Shown: positions 53,063-62,464, numbered from the stretch's first letter. The stretch: 64,000 nucleotides of DNA from Lewinellaceae bacterium (GCA_020636355.1 JACJYB010000003.1:434001-498000); one strand, 5' to 3'. The notes: generated from the sequence alone by a model not told the origin. A program made the numbers and translations.

Positions 53063-55045
53063 ATGAAGTATATTTATTCGGCCTCACTTCTATTCCTCAG
53101 CCTCCTGATGTTCGGTCAATCACGTCATCTGTTATGGGACATTTCTCCCGATGAGAGCATCCGCTGGAATGTGGAAAAAGCACAAGCCCATTCCGACCAC
53201 ATCGAAATGAGTGGATTAAATGTATCTGCAATACTCACCTATGGAGTGGACGAATCCGGGCAGCTCATCAATACGAAAAGTTTAATCTTCCCGATGTTAC
53301 GCACCGTTCCCAACAATACCCATGCCAGCTTGCATCAGGATTTTGACGGAGAGGAACAGCCCATAATTCATGTGGATGGTGTCCGGGTAAAAGAATTTCC
53401 GGTAACATTTAATCTGAAGGGGATTCTTAATATAGCGAGTAGGACCAATACTGGAATTTCTATTGAACGATCCATTTTCCCATCAAGGGATAAGACTGCT
53501 TGCATTGAGCGGATCATCATTCAAAACACGACCCGAGAAAGCTGTAATGTCTCGGTCAATTTCACGCCTGCTACGATAAGGACTCCGGCTGAAAAAGGAG
53601 TCTATGGCGAATACATAATTTCGGTAAATCTAACGCATCAGGGATCTTTCCGGTTATTGCCCGCAGAAACCATAGAGCTGGGGTTGATTTACTCAGGACG
53701 CAAGACATGTGATCAACCCTATAATTTCTCTCCGGGTTACGAACTTGGAAAACGCGAAAAATTTATCCGTGAACTTTTCGAGAGCTTAATTCTTGACACC
53801 CCGAACGACACGCTTGATCAAGCATTTGCATTCGCAAAAATCCGTGCGGCAGAAAGTATCTACGATACCAAGGGAGGATTGATGCATGGTCCTGGCGGGG
53901 GAGCCTATTATGCCGCCATCTGGGCTAATGATCAGGCCGAATATGTAAACCCTTTTTTTCCATTTCTCGGAAATCTGGAAGGAAATGAATCCGCTATCAA
54001 TAGTTTCCGTCATTTTGCCCGGTACATGAACCCGGACTTCAAGCCAATACCCAGTTCGATCATTGCGGAGGGTGTTGATTTCTGGAATGGTGCCGGAGAC
54101 CGTGGGGATCAGGCAATGATTGCTTATGGTGCTTCTCGATTTTCTCTCGCCTATGGACATCGCGAAATTGCTACCGAATTTTGGCCACTGATTCGCTGGT
54201 GCCTGAAGTATCTCGAAATCAAAAAATCGGAAGAAGGCGTGATTGCATCTGACTCGGATGAATTGGAGGGCCGGTTTCCCGCAGGAGATTACAATTTATC
54301 AACCAATGCGTTAACCTACGCCGCGTATCGTAGCGCATCCCAGCTGGCTGTTGAATTGGGCAAACCCGATACTGCAGAACTCTATCTTAAAAAAGCCGCT
54401 GAGCTGAAGCGAGCCATCGAACATTATTTCGGAGCCACCGTCCAAGGCTTTAACACCTACCGTTATTATGCTGGCAACGATAAGTTGAGATCCTGGATAT
54501 GTATTCCGTTAACCATGGGCATTTATGACCGGAAACAAGCAACCACCGAAGCTCTGTTGTCCCCTTATTTATGGACTGAAAATGGTATTCTGACGGAAGC
54601 AGGAAGCGAAACTTTCTGGGATAGATCAACCTTATATGCTTTCCGAGGCTTATTCAACTCAGGAGCCACCGAGCGTGTAATGCCCTATCTCTCGTACTAT
54701 GTAGCAAAAAGATTATTGGGAGACCACGTACCCTACCCTGTCGAAGCATGGCCAGAAGGAAACCAACGCCAACTTTCCGCCGAAAGTGGCTTGTTCTGCA
54801 GGGTGATCACCGAAGGCTTATTTGGCATCAACCCATTGGGATTCAACCAATTCGAACTACTGCCCCGGTTACCGGATGATTGGAATTTTATGACCCTAAA
54901 AAATGTAAAAGCCTTTAATCATAATTTTGACATTGAGGTATCCCGGAAAGGGTCAGAGATTGTCGTGAAAATCCATTCGCCGGGAATCCCTGATTTTGAG
55001 CGTATCCTGGAAAAAGATACCCCTCTGCAGGTAGAAATCCGTTAA
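53063..55045 (+). CDS. Secreted six-hairpin glycosidase-like protein
   Basis: A 660-aa protein with a signal peptide (SASLLFLSLLMFGQ). The N-terminal third is beta-rich; the rest is an alpha/alpha-toroid like glycogen debranching enzymes and rhamnosidases (AYYAAIWANDQAEYVNPFF, then EGVDFWNGAGDRGDQAMIAYG and SDELEGRFPAGDYNLSTN). The conserved Asp/Glu in these loops may be catalytic. A glycoside hydrolase is likely but the family and substrate are not determined. Confidence 0.7.
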   Translation: MKYIYSASLLFLSLLMFGQSRHLLWDISPDESIRWNVEKAQAHSDHIEMSGLNVSAILTYGVDESGQLINTKSLIFPMLRTVPNNTHASLHQDFDGEEQPIIHVDGVRVKEFPVTFNLKGILNIASRTNTGISIERSIFPSRDKTACIERIIIQNTTRESCNVSVNFTPATIRTPAEKGVYGEYIISVNLTHQGSFRLLPAETIELGLIYSGRKTCDQPYNFSPGYELGKREKFIRELFESLILDTPNDTLDQAFAFAKIRAAESIYDTKGGLMHGPGGGAYYAAIWANDQAEYVNPFFPFLGNLEGNESAINSFRHFARYMNPDFKPIPSSIIAEGVDFWNGAGDRGDQAMIAYGASRFSLAYGHREIATEFWPLIRWCLKYLEIKKSEEGVIASDSDELEGRFPAGDYNLSTNALTYAAYRSASQLAVELGKPDTAELYLKKAAELKRAIEHYFGATVQGFNTYRYYAGNDKLRSWICIPLTMGIYDRKQATTEALLSPYLWTENGILTEAGSETFWDRSTLYAFRGLFNSGATERVMPYLSYYVAKRLLGDHVPYPVEAWPEGNQRQLSAESGLFCRVITEGLFGINPLGFNQFELLPRLPDDWNFMTLKNVKAFNHNFDIEVSRKGSEIVVKIHSPGIPDFERILEKDTPLQVEIR

Positions 55046-55161
55046 CCGGTTCCAGAGCATTCTTGAAGTAATCAATATCTTCATGCGTTGATCATACCCC
55101 TATCGGGTAACGGATCGGTTTCGTGCAAAGCGAAACAATAAAGAAGGACAAAAATTTCGCC

Positions 55162-55674
55162 ATGGCTTTGCGAAGCATAGAATTAAAGGCAACATGTACC
55201 AATGTCCAGGCAATCAGTGAGTTCCTGGAAAAACATGGGTCATACAAAGGCAGGGATCATCAGGTGGACACCTATTTTCAGGTGCCCCATGGCAGGCTAA
55301 AGCTGCGCCAGGGTACGATCGAAAATAACCTGATCGCCTACCACCGGCCTGATGTGGCCGCTCAAAAGCTTTCGGAAGTCTCACTCTACCAACCTGTCGA
55401 TCCGGAAGGGTTAAAACAGGTCCTTCAACAAGCTTTGCCCGTCTTGGTCATCGTTGATAAGTACAGGCATATTTATTTTATTGACAACGTGAAATTCCAC
55501 ATTGATGAAGTAACGGGTCTGGGCCATTTCGTCGAAATAGAAGCCATCGATGAAAGCGGGAGACATTCGGATGCTGAATTGGAGCGACAATGCCAATATT
55601 ATCAAAATAAACTGGGTATTCTGCCGGAGGATTTATGCAGTCATTCTTACAGCGATATGCTTCTCAATCGTTAA
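55162..55674 (+). CDS. CYTH-domain protein (class IV adenylate cyclase/thiamine triphosphatase superfamily)
   Basis: A 170-aa tunnel-fold protein. The N-terminus IELKATC carries a variant of the ExExK motif (ELK), followed by RLKLRQG, HIDEVTGLGHFVEIE with paired acidic residues, and a C-terminal helix. Known relatives hydrolyse or cyclise triphosphates. The ATG at 55162 places the motif near the start; a GTG at 55123 is in frame. It converges with rimM, overlapping by 4 bases. Confidence 0.78.
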   Translation: MALRSIELKATCTNVQAISEFLEKHGSYKGRDHQVDTYFQVPHGRLKLRQGTIENNLIAYHRPDVAAQKLSEVSLYQPVDPEGLKQVLQQALPVLVIVDKYRHIYFIDNVKFHIDEVTGLGHFVEIEAIDESGRHSDAELERQCQYYQNKLGILPEDLCSHSYSDMLLNR

Positions 55675-56186
55675 AGGTCCAGTAATCCGTCCGGGAGTTC
55701 CATCCGGATCGTCTTCTTTTTTTCATCGAGATCCAAAATGAATGCATCAACAAGAGGCACCAATTTTTCATTTCCGGAAATGTTCAAAATGGCCATCCAT
55801 TGCTCCGGATATTCTCTGACCTCCTCAATGGTTCCGATATGTTCACCATCCTGATTCTTGATCACCCAACCGGATAAAAAGTTCAAATCACGTGGAATTT
55901 GGTTGCCCTTTCCGGCCTTTGGCAAGTCTCTTTTCAAAGCATATATCGGTGCCAAACTTAAAGATTTAGCCTCCTCTGGTGTCTGAACATCATCAAAGTG
56001 CCAAATCCAGGTGTCCTGATAGTGGCAGGAATCAATAAAATAGGGAACCCGATCACCTTCCAGGTCCAGCAATACCACTGAAAGTTGATCCCCGACATCA
56101 TCCCATGACTGGTCCAACTGGACCTTTACAGATCCTTGCGCCCCGGTGGACTTTAATACCTTTCCGATCAATATCTGTTCAAGCAT
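55671..56186 (-). CDS. rimM: Ribosome maturation factor RimM
   Basis: A 171-aa protein with an N-terminal barrel (QILIGKVLKSTGAQGSVKV) and a C-terminal PRC-barrel-like domain (LSGWVIKNQDGEHIGTIEEV, then VPLVDAFILDLDEKKKTIRM). It assists 30S assembly near ribosomal protein S19. Last gene of the mnmA-lipoprotein-rimM operon. Confidence 0.9.
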   Translation of the reverse strand: MLEQILIGKVLKSTGAQGSVKVQLDQSWDDVGDQLSVVLLDLEGDRVPYFIDSCHYQDTWIWHFDDVQTPEEAKSLSLAPIYALKRDLPKAGKGNQIPRDLNFLSGWVIKNQDGEHIGTIEEVREYPEQWMAILNISGNEKLVPLVDAFILDLDEKKKTIRMELPDGLLDL

Positions 56187-56926
56187 CAGTTATGATCCAT
56201 TAATTGCTGTGTTAAAATGAACCCGCGTTGAGCCTTCTGATCCCAGGGGCGTTCATCGGTATTCAACTGGGTATCCAGAATCCAATACTCCCGATAAGCC
56301 AACCCGACACCTCGAATGTATTTTTCCAGTGCCAGTCTTTTCTCAATACGGCTCTCCGTATCCACAAATTCGATGGTCAGGATCTTGTCAAAGGAAGCAT
56401 TGCCTATGGTTCCCGGTTCATCCGTAGAAACTATGCGGGGGTCCCAGTCCTTGAACATTTCAATGGGTTCGCCGGAAATATAAACGACAGCCTGCTGATT
56501 GATGTAGCGTGTTCCATCCCAATGCGCTCCAGCGACAGGAGGAAAAGTCATTTTGACAAGTTTTCGACCAGCTTCATCCAGGAAAGCTTCGCTTACGCTA
56601 CGTGATGCTCTACCTAGGTAGGCGGGCTCCCATTGTTGGGTAGTTTGATTCATTATCGCATATTCCACGACGTAATTCAACAGACCACTCCCATCGATAA
56701 ATGTATCGATCATGGTAGTCTTTACAAGATTTGAGCTGATCCGGAACGGATGACCACTGACCGATGGATCAAAAAGAGCTGAGTCAATCTGGTAGGTCCA
56801 GTATTTTCCTATTGCCAGAGGGAAATAATCATAGGCATAAAAACCAACGGGCAATTCCGGGTTTTCCTTCTTACAGGACCCGAATAAAAGGGAACCAAGG
56901 ATGGCTAACAGTAAATAAGTTCTCAT
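56186..56926 (-). CDS. Hypothetical lipoprotein between mnmA and rimM
   Basis: A 246-aa exported lipoprotein with lipobox LFGSC at residue 18, then acidic and aromatic beta-rich sequence (VGFYAYDYFPLAIGKYWTYQ). No known domain. It overlaps mnmA by 4 bases and rimM by 1 base, so it is translated with them, though neither partner acts in the envelope. Function unknown. Confidence 0.7.
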   Translation of the reverse strand: MRTYLLLAILGSLLFGSCKKENPELPVGFYAYDYFPLAIGKYWTYQIDSALFDPSVSGHPFRISSNLVKTTMIDTFIDGSGLLNYVVEYAIMNQTTQQWEPAYLGRASRSVSEAFLDEAGRKLVKMTFPPVAGAHWDGTRYINQQAVVYISGEPIEMFKDWDPRIVSTDEPGTIGNASFDKILTIEFVDTESRIEKRLALEKYIRGVGLAYREYWILDTQLNTDERPWDQKAQRGFILTQQLMDHN

Positions 56927-58026
56927 AGATCATTTAAGCTGGTATGGATAATTCCACCGCCTACGATGTCATCTCCTTCATAAAATACTGCAGACTGCCC
57001 CGGAGCTACGCCCCGGACATGGGCATGAAAGTCTACCCGGACCCGGTCTCCTTCCTGGTGTACGGTACTTAACGTTCCTGCGTCATGATAGCGGACTTTG
57101 GATATGAGCTCCATGCCGTCCGGGATCTGCTCATACTTCATGGAATTCGTTTTGTAGACATACATCCCATTCCGGACCAAATCTTCCAGATCACCCAGGA
57201 CAACTTCATTCGTCGCGGGTTTGATTTCAACCACGTATTTCGGACTTCCAAATGCCATACCCAGTCCCTTCCTTTGGCCGATGGTGTAAAATGGATATCC
57301 GGCATGCTGACCGATCACGTTTCCAACGGTGTCAACAAAATCCCCTCCACTCAAATGGTTAACCGCATCTGGTACCTGGCGGCGCAGAAATCCCCGGTAA
57401 TCATTGTCTGGCACAAAGCAAATTTCATAACTCTCCGCTTTTTTAGAGAGCTCTTCATAGCCCCAGTCGTAAGCCATTTGACGAACTTCTTCTTTCCGGT
57501 ATCCCCCGATTGGAAACAAACTTCTATTCAGGCATTCCTGATCCAGCCCCCAGAGAACATAGGACTGATCCTTATCCGGATCTTTGGAGCGGGTAATGTA
57601 TTTCCTTCCTTGCTGCTGGTTAATGGTCGCATAATGACCCGTAGCGATCAAACCACAATCCAATGCGTCAGCGCGGCGCAATAGAGCCCGCCATTTAATA
57701 TGCGTATTACAAAGTACACAGGGATTTGGCGTACGCCCGGCCAGGTATTCATCCACAAAATTATGGATGACGTAATCACCAAATTCATCTCGAATGTCGA
57801 TGATAAAATGGTGAAACCCAACCTTCACCGCTACTTCACGTGCGTCGTTGATCGAATCCAGACTGCAGCACCCGGTTTCTTTATGACTACCCCCTACGTT
57901 TGCATAGTCCCAGGTTTTCATGGTTATCCCAACCACTTCATACCCCTGGTCGTGCAGCATCATAGCGGTTACGGTGCTATCGATCCCACCACTCATCGCT
58001 ACCAGAACCCGGCCATTTTTACTCAT
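56923..58026 (-). CDS. mnmA: tRNA-specific 2-thiouridylase MnmA
   Basis: A 367-aa enzyme forming 2-thiouridine at tRNA position 34. The P-loop is AMSGGIDSTVTAMM; the catalytic cysteines are in NPCVLCNTHIKW and SYEICFVPDNDY. The ATP-binding and thiolation architecture is complete. First gene of the three-gene operon. Divergent from tetR across 90 bp that hold a palindrome. Confidence 0.95.
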   Translation of the reverse strand: MSKNGRVLVAMSGGIDSTVTAMMLHDQGYEVVGITMKTWDYANVGGSHKETGCCSLDSINDAREVAVKVGFHHFIIDIRDEFGDYVIHNFVDEYLAGRTPNPCVLCNTHIKWRALLRRADALDCGLIATGHYATINQQQGRKYITRSKDPDKDQSYVLWGLDQECLNRSLFPIGGYRKEEVRQMAYDWGYEELSKKAESYEICFVPDNDYRGFLRRQVPDAVNHLSGGDFVDTVGNVIGQHAGYPFYTIGQRKGLGMAFGSPKYVVEIKPATNEVVLGDLEDLVRNGMYVYKTNSMKYEQIPDGMELISKVRYHDAGTLSTVHQEGDRVRVDFHAHVRGVAPGQSAVFYEGDDIVGGGIIHTSLNDL

Positions 58027-58069
58027 GCAATTAGTAATTATGAAAAATAAACTACAAATTTACGAACTG

Positions 58070-58087
58070 ATTGGTTCACAAACCAAT
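58070..58087. promoter_or_regulatory. Palindrome between mnmA and tetR
   Basis: ATTGGTTCACAAACCAAT: arms ATTGGTT and AACCAAT around 4 bases. It lies 29 bases before the TetR start. TetR-type repressors bind such inverted repeats and often control themselves. Confidence 0.55.
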
Positions 58088-58116
58088 ACACCAATCAAAG
58101 GAAGTCCGGTCGCCCT

Positions 58117-58785
58117 ATGGTCAAAACGTCCCGCAGGAGTAACAAAGAACAAAGCATTTTGGATGCAGCAGAAAGGGTATTCCATCGCCACGGATTTACC
58201 AATGCCAAAATGGAATGGGTTGGCGAAGAAGCCGGCATGTCCAAAGCAAGTGTTTACTTTTATTTTGAAAGCAAGGAAAACCTGTACATGGCCATTGTTT
58301 ACCGCGCTTTGTCGTTACTCAATGACCTGATGTATGCTGCCATTCAACAAAACAAACCGGAAAACGGCCTGAACAGTGTGGTTGCTTTAATGAATACCTA
58401 TTTCGATTTCAGCCAAAAATATCCGTTGTACACCGAGGCCATGCTGGATTACACGGCTGTCATCCGATCCACTTCGGCCGGTAATAATGAAGAAAAACTT
58501 TCGGATGCTCTGAAGGAAAGTGTCTATTTCATGCGTTTGAAAGACATCCACAATATTCCGGTCAGCATCGTTGTTCAGGAGATAAAGCGGGGAATGGAAG
58601 ATGGCTCCATTCACGATAACCGGAAACCCGAGATGCTATACCTTAGTGCCTGGGCCATGGTCCTGGGATACCTGAAATTAACGAATCTGGCAGGTAGAAA
58701 ACATTCCCTCCATACGGTTCAACTGGACGATTGGAAAGAATACCTGATAGCGCTGATCAAATACACCTTAGTCCATCCGGTATAA
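58117..58785 (+). CDS. TetR-family transcriptional regulator
   Basis: A 222-aa regulator. The N-terminal helix-turn-helix is in RNKEQSILDAAERVFHRHGF-like sequence (SRRSNKEQSILDAAE, then GFTNAKMEWVGEEAGMSKA and SVYFYFESKENLY). The ligand domain covers the rest. It converges with an acyl-CoA dehydrogenase gene and may control it; a fatty-acid or acyl-CoA ligand is plausible but inferred. Confidence 0.9.
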   Translation: MVKTSRRSNKEQSILDAAERVFHRHGFTNAKMEWVGEEAGMSKASVYFYFESKENLYMAIVYRALSLLNDLMYAAIQQNKPENGLNSVVALMNTYFDFSQKYPLYTEAMLDYTAVIRSTSAGNNEEKLSDALKESVYFMRLKDIHNIPVSIVVQEIKRGMEDGSIHDNRKPEMLYLSAWAMVLGYLKLTNLAGRKHSLHTVQLDDWKEYLIALIKYTLVHPV

Positions 58786-58815
58786 AAAAAGACCTGACCG
58801 GGATCAGATCTTTTT
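58786..58815. terminator. Bidirectional terminator between tetR and the acyl-CoA dehydrogenase
   Basis: Arms AAAAAGACCTGA and TCAGATCTTTTT pair with one mismatch, and runs of A and T flank both sides. The genes converge here. Confidence 0.75.
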
Positions 58816-58842
58816 CTCAGTTCGCATAGTCATTTTGTGCAC

Positions 58843-60636
58843 TTACATGCGGTATTCATTAGCTGTCAATAAATGTTGCGCAATCCGTCTCCGGGCATCT
58901 TTAACGTTCACCGCCGGGTATTGGTCAAAGCGCTTGACACCCATTAAAAAAGTCCGTTGCAAATCTCCCGAAACGAAAGAGTTTATGGCTTCTCTGGCTG
59001 TTTTAGCGATGCGCTGACTGGCTTCCCAAAATTGTACTTTCAGTACATCATCATGGAATGCTTCTTTCTTATTTAATTCATCCAGTTTACGAACCCGAAG
59101 CAATAACGACTCTGCAGCAAACAACTCAATGATCATATCCGCCCCATTCATCGTAATTTCTTGCTCGTTCTTAAGGTCTAATTGACCATCCATCTGCATC
59201 TTGCCGGCCGCACCGATCACCATAAGAACAAGTTTTCGCATGTTTTCGATAGCCAGTTCTTCAGCGGCATAGGGATTAGCGTTATTTCCAGGCAATGTCG
59301 GCATTTTTGCCAACTCCTTTTGTACAGCCCAGGCTGCATTGACCAGATCAAGCTCGCCTTTCAGGGCTTTACGGAAGACCATATCGACGATAACCAAACG
59401 ATTGATTTCATTGGTACCTTCGTAGATGCGATTTATTCTTGCATCCCGGTATGCTCTTGCTGCTGCGTGTTCTTCCGAATATCCGATTCCACCCAGCACC
59501 TGAACGTATTCATCAACTACAAAGTCGATCATTTCAGAACCTACAATTTTTGCAATGGAGCACTCTATGGCATATTCTTGTGCTGCTTTTTGTTTGGCTC
59601 TGACGGGATTGACTCCTTCTTCAATCAAGGATTCCGTCTTCCGCTGGATCAGGTCTGAAATTCTGTAAATAAGGCTTTCCGCTGTAAAAGAACGGATGGT
59701 CTGCTCAGCGAGCTTGTACTGTATCGCTCCGAAGTTTCCAATGGGTTTACCAAACTGGATGCGCTCATTCGCGTAGCGGATGGACTCTGTAATTGCAGAC
59801 TTAGCGCCCCCGATACAAAACGCTCCTAACTTGAAGCGTCCCATATTCAGTACATTCAATGCAATAAGATGTCCTTTGCCTACTTCTCCGAGCTGATTTT
59901 CGACGGGAATGGCTACGTTCTCAAAAAACACCTGACGCGTGGAGGACCCTTTGATACCCAGCTTTTTCTCTTCTTCTCCAAAAGTCAGTCCCGGAGTACC
60001 TCGCTCAATCAGGAATCCGGTAAAATGCTCTCCATTGATCTTGGCAAATACCACAAAAAGGTCAGCAAATCCTGCGTTGGAAATCCACATTTTCTGCCCG
60101 TTAATGAGGTATTGTTTACCATCTGGACTCAGGTCAGCCCGTGTTTTTGCTGCAAGGGCATCCGAACCTGAACCCGGCTCCGTGAGGCAATAACTGGCCT
60201 TGATGCTGCCATCAATCATCCCTGGCAAATATTTTTCCTTTTGGGCATCTGTCCCATAATACAAGATGGGAAGCATGCCAATACCGGTATGCGCTGCAAA
60301 CGAGGTATTAAACGACCCCATATTGCCCAGTGCATCACAAAGCAGCGTGTTGGTGTTAAAATCAAGATTCATTCCTCCGTAGGCTTCCGGCATGTGTGCT
60401 CCCAACAACCCAAGCTCTCCGCTTTTCCGGAACAGGTATTCAGCCATACCCGGTTCTTGATTTTCGATGCGGTCGATGTTGGGTTTTATTTCTTGCTCCA
60501 CAAAGCTGGCGGCCATCTGGAAGATCATTTCCTGCTCTTCGGTATGTTCTTCCGGAACAAATGTTTGCCCGGTTGATGAAGCTTGAATGAGGAACTCCCC
60601 ACCAGATAGGGCTTTAAGCGTATTTTCGATTTCCAT
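58843..60636 (-). CDS. Acyl-CoA dehydrogenase, long two-domain form
   Basis: A 597-aa flavoenzyme. The N-terminal ACAD domain covers the first 400 residues, with CLTEPGSGSDALAAKT and KMWISNAGFADLFVVF, then FGKPIGNFGAIQYKLAE and YEGTNEINRLVIVDM. An additional C-terminal helical domain of about 170 residues is usual in Bacteroidota homologues. It carries out the first step of beta-oxidation. Two TGACN5GTCA palindromes lie upstream. Confidence 0.92.
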   Translation of the reverse strand: MEIENTLKALSGGEFLIQASSTGQTFVPEEHTEEQEMIFQMAASFVEQEIKPNIDRIENQEPGMAEYLFRKSGELGLLGAHMPEAYGGMNLDFNTNTLLCDALGNMGSFNTSFAAHTGIGMLPILYYGTDAQKEKYLPGMIDGSIKASYCLTEPGSGSDALAAKTRADLSPDGKQYLINGQKMWISNAGFADLFVVFAKINGEHFTGFLIERGTPGLTFGEEEKKLGIKGSSTRQVFFENVAIPVENQLGEVGKGHLIALNVLNMGRFKLGAFCIGGAKSAITESIRYANERIQFGKPIGNFGAIQYKLAEQTIRSFTAESLIYRISDLIQRKTESLIEEGVNPVRAKQKAAQEYAIECSIAKIVGSEMIDFVVDEYVQVLGGIGYSEEHAAARAYRDARINRIYEGTNEINRLVIVDMVFRKALKGELDLVNAAWAVQKELAKMPTLPGNNANPYAAEELAIENMRKLVLMVIGAAGKMQMDGQLDLKNEQEITMNGADMIIELFAAESLLLRVRKLDELNKKEAFHDDVLKVQFWEASQRIAKTAREAINSFVSGDLQRTFLMGVKRFDQYPAVNVKDARRRIAQHLLTANEYRM

Positions 60637-60671
60637 GAATTAAAGTTCTTTCGGATAAAAATAAACATTAT

Positions 60672-60686
60672 TTGACTCAGAGTCAA
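60672..60686. promoter_or_regulatory. Palindrome upstream of the acyl-CoA dehydrogenase (copy 1)
   Basis: TTGACTCAGAGTCAA, 7-bp arms around one base, 36 bases upstream of the start. Shares the core TGACN5GTCA with a second copy starting 75 bp away. Confidence 0.55.
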
Positions 60687-60746
60687 TATTGCAGAACAAT
60701 TTTGATGAATAATCAGGCAATTGTTAGCTTTTATACTACAATAAAC

Positions 60747-60761
60747 ATGACTTGAGGTCAA
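60747..60761. promoter_or_regulatory. Palindrome upstream of the acyl-CoA dehydrogenase (copy 2)
   Basis: ATGACTTGAGGTCAA, with the same core TGACN5GTCA and the same spacing as copy 1. The pair suggests an operator bound by a dimeric regulator. Confidence 0.5.
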
Positions 60762-60928
60762 TTTTACTCTTTCTGCTAGCGCCCAACTAATTTTGATTGG
60801 AATGACTTAAACCTCTAATACCCCGTCGAGAGAAACCTCCGGTTTTGTGGTTCTCCGAACAACCGATAAAAATGATTGGGATAAAGCATCGAATTTGTAT
60901 GTTTGCATGATTAAAATGGATATACATC

Positions 60929-61087
60929 ATGGAAGAAGTTGATAACAGCAACAAAAGTAAAATCCGGTTAAACTTTCTTATTGCCTTCGTGATCTGTGTA
61001 GCTTTCCTGATCTTCAAGCCGGAGTTCTTTTGGATTGCTTTGCCGTTTACACTAACCTATTTGGTACAGGCATTTGATGTGATATAA
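60929..61087 (+). CDS. Small single-pass membrane protein
   Basis: A 52-aa protein with a charged N-terminus (EEVDNSNKSKIR) and one or two hydrophobic stretches (LNFLIAFVICVAFLIF, then FFWIALPFTLTYLVQAF). The frame is complete from ATG to TAA. It lies between the acyl-CoA dehydrogenase promoter and tRNA-Gly. Function unknown. Confidence 0.5.
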   Translation: MEEVDNSNKSKIRLNFLIAFVICVAFLIFKPEFFWIALPFTLTYLVQAFDVI

Positions 61088-61103
61088 ATTTTTACCCTAC
61101 CTG

Positions 61104-61135
61104 TTGATCAATCGTTGAATATTCCTTTATATTTG
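61104..61135 (+). promoter_or_regulatory. Promoter of tRNA-Gly
   Basis: TATATTTG at 61128-61135 is a good Bacteroidota -7 box, with TTGA at 61104-61107 about 20 bases upstream as -33 element. The tRNA starts 29 bases after the box. Confidence 0.55.
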
Positions 61136-61164
61136 CAATCCCATTTGGGAAGTTCATTGTAAAC

Positions 61165-61240
61165 GCGGATGTAGCTCAGTTGGTAGAGCACAACCTTGCC
61201 AAGGTTGGGGTCGCGAGTTCGAGTCTCGTCATCCGCTCCA
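61165..61240 (+). tRNA. tRNA-Gly (anticodon GCC)
   Basis: A 76-base cloverleaf. Acceptor GCGGATG pairs with CATCCGC; discriminator T; CCA encoded. The anticodon loop is TTGCCAA in a five-pair stem (CAACC/GGTTG). Confidence 0.96.
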
Positions 61241-61242
61241 TG

Positions 61243-61296
61243 AAAAGGTTTGAATTCAGGTGCCGTAATAATTGACCTGTGTTCAAACCTTTTTTT
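61243..61296 (+). terminator. Terminator after tRNA-Gly
   Basis: Imperfect stem AAAAGGTTTGAATTCAGGT / ACCTGTGTTCAAACCTTTT followed by T residues, directly after the tRNA. Confidence 0.7.
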
Positions 61297-61450
61297 ATTG
61301 GCTTAAGCTTTGTTATCTTAGTACATCTGGTAAAGGCTTGCTAAGAAAGAGACAAGGCTGACAAAAAGCACGCCCTCGGGCGACCTGGCACGCAGGAAAG
61401 TTCTGCGAACCCTGATTGAAATCACTGACTATTCACTTGGTATCCAATTT

Positions 61451-61539
61451 GCCCGGATGGTGGAATTGGTAGACACGCAGGACTTAAAATCCTGTGGGCA
61501 GTAATGTCCGTGCGGGTTCAAGTCCCGCTCCGGGTACCA
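61451..61539 (+). tRNA. tRNA-Leu (anticodon TAA)
   Basis: An 89-base class II tRNA with a long variable arm. Acceptor GCCCGGA pairs with TCCGGGT (one G-U); discriminator A; CCA encoded. The anticodon loop is CTTAAAA inside CAGGA/TCCTG. Confidence 0.96.
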
Positions 61540-61690
61540 ATAAATTCAGTTGCAGATCAATTATCTGTTCCTCCACAAAAAGCAATTCTGGCTCTCCATA
61601 CATGGATTAATGGTACTTGATCATTTGGAGCGTACCGTATAAGCCCGATATTGAATAAACATGCACTTAGAGTATCACACTTAGCAGCAA

Positions 61691-62134
61691 TCAATACACA
61701 ACATCTACTCCCTCTCCATCAATATAAATTTCGATATAGATGGACTGTCTGACGTACACCTTTTTACTTTGCGCTCCGGCATTGACAAATACAAAACGGG
61801 CATAGAATTGATCGGAAGCCAAATCCATCTCCCGGGAAAATGCAGGTGGCACTTGGAAAGGCTCTATGGTCGCCTGATTGCTGAGCGAAGAAATATAGGC
61901 CGGTTTATTGCCAAACCAACTGGCAACCGTGGCCTGACTAAGCAAATTAAAAGCTTCCGGATAGGCAGCAATGATGGTTACAATATCCACATACGGTACA
62001 TAGGTTAATTCTGTGGCAACTTCAATGTAAACACTGGAGTTAATGGGCATGTTATCAGGTGGTGTCCGGCCCCCTTCAATATTCATACCATTGAGAAGCG
62101 GGATAGCGAAGTATAAAAGGAACAATAGATTCAT
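61691..62134 (-). CDS. Exported hypothetical protein
   Basis: A 147-aa protein starting with a hydrophobic segment (LLFLLYFAIPLLNGM), possibly a signal peptide, then a beta-rich body ending in QSIYIEIYIDGEGVDVVY. A short AAGAGA precedes the ATG. No known domain. Neighbours give no hint of function. Confidence 0.5.
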   Translation of the reverse strand: MNLLFLLYFAIPLLNGMNIEGGRTPPDNMPINSSVYIEVATELTYVPYVDIVTIIAAYPEAFNLLSQATVASWFGNKPAYISSLSNQATIEPFQVPPAFSREMDLASDQFYARFVFVNAGAQSKKVYVRQSIYIEIYIDGEGVDVVY

Positions 62135-62464
62135 CGTCTCTTTGTTTTCAGCTTACTTAAGTTATACATTTTCAACAACCCGGCGATTTCCCGTTTAACT
62201 AATTTTCAGATCCGTTTCCCTTAAAAATCCAGTATAGACAGGAAAGGTAAATTTTCAATCCATCATATCTAGGAACTGAATTTCATCCATTCAGGAAATC
62301 ACCTCACTAGCTCTCATTCCTATCTTGCAGATGTTAAAATCAGTAAGACTTACTAATGAATTTAAGGCTTTTGCATTTTGCGGCACCGTATTTGGTCTTA
62401 TTACCGTACCAAAGAGAACCTGCGCCCTTCCAGGTTAATTTCAGCTTATTAAAACGCCTAAAAG
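62135..62464. other. Gene-poor stretch
   Basis: 330 bases. No frame with a protein-like product; the longest candidate is 35 codons at 62331-62438. No clear promoter or hairpin. Confidence 0.5.

Noticed and set aside
61301..61450. Possible structured RNA between tRNA-Gly and tRNA-Leu
   Set aside because: Only short GC-rich inverted bits; no match to a known RNA family that I can recognise.
62331..62438. A 35-codon frame
   Set aside because: Short, with no promoter, ribosome site or conserved motif.
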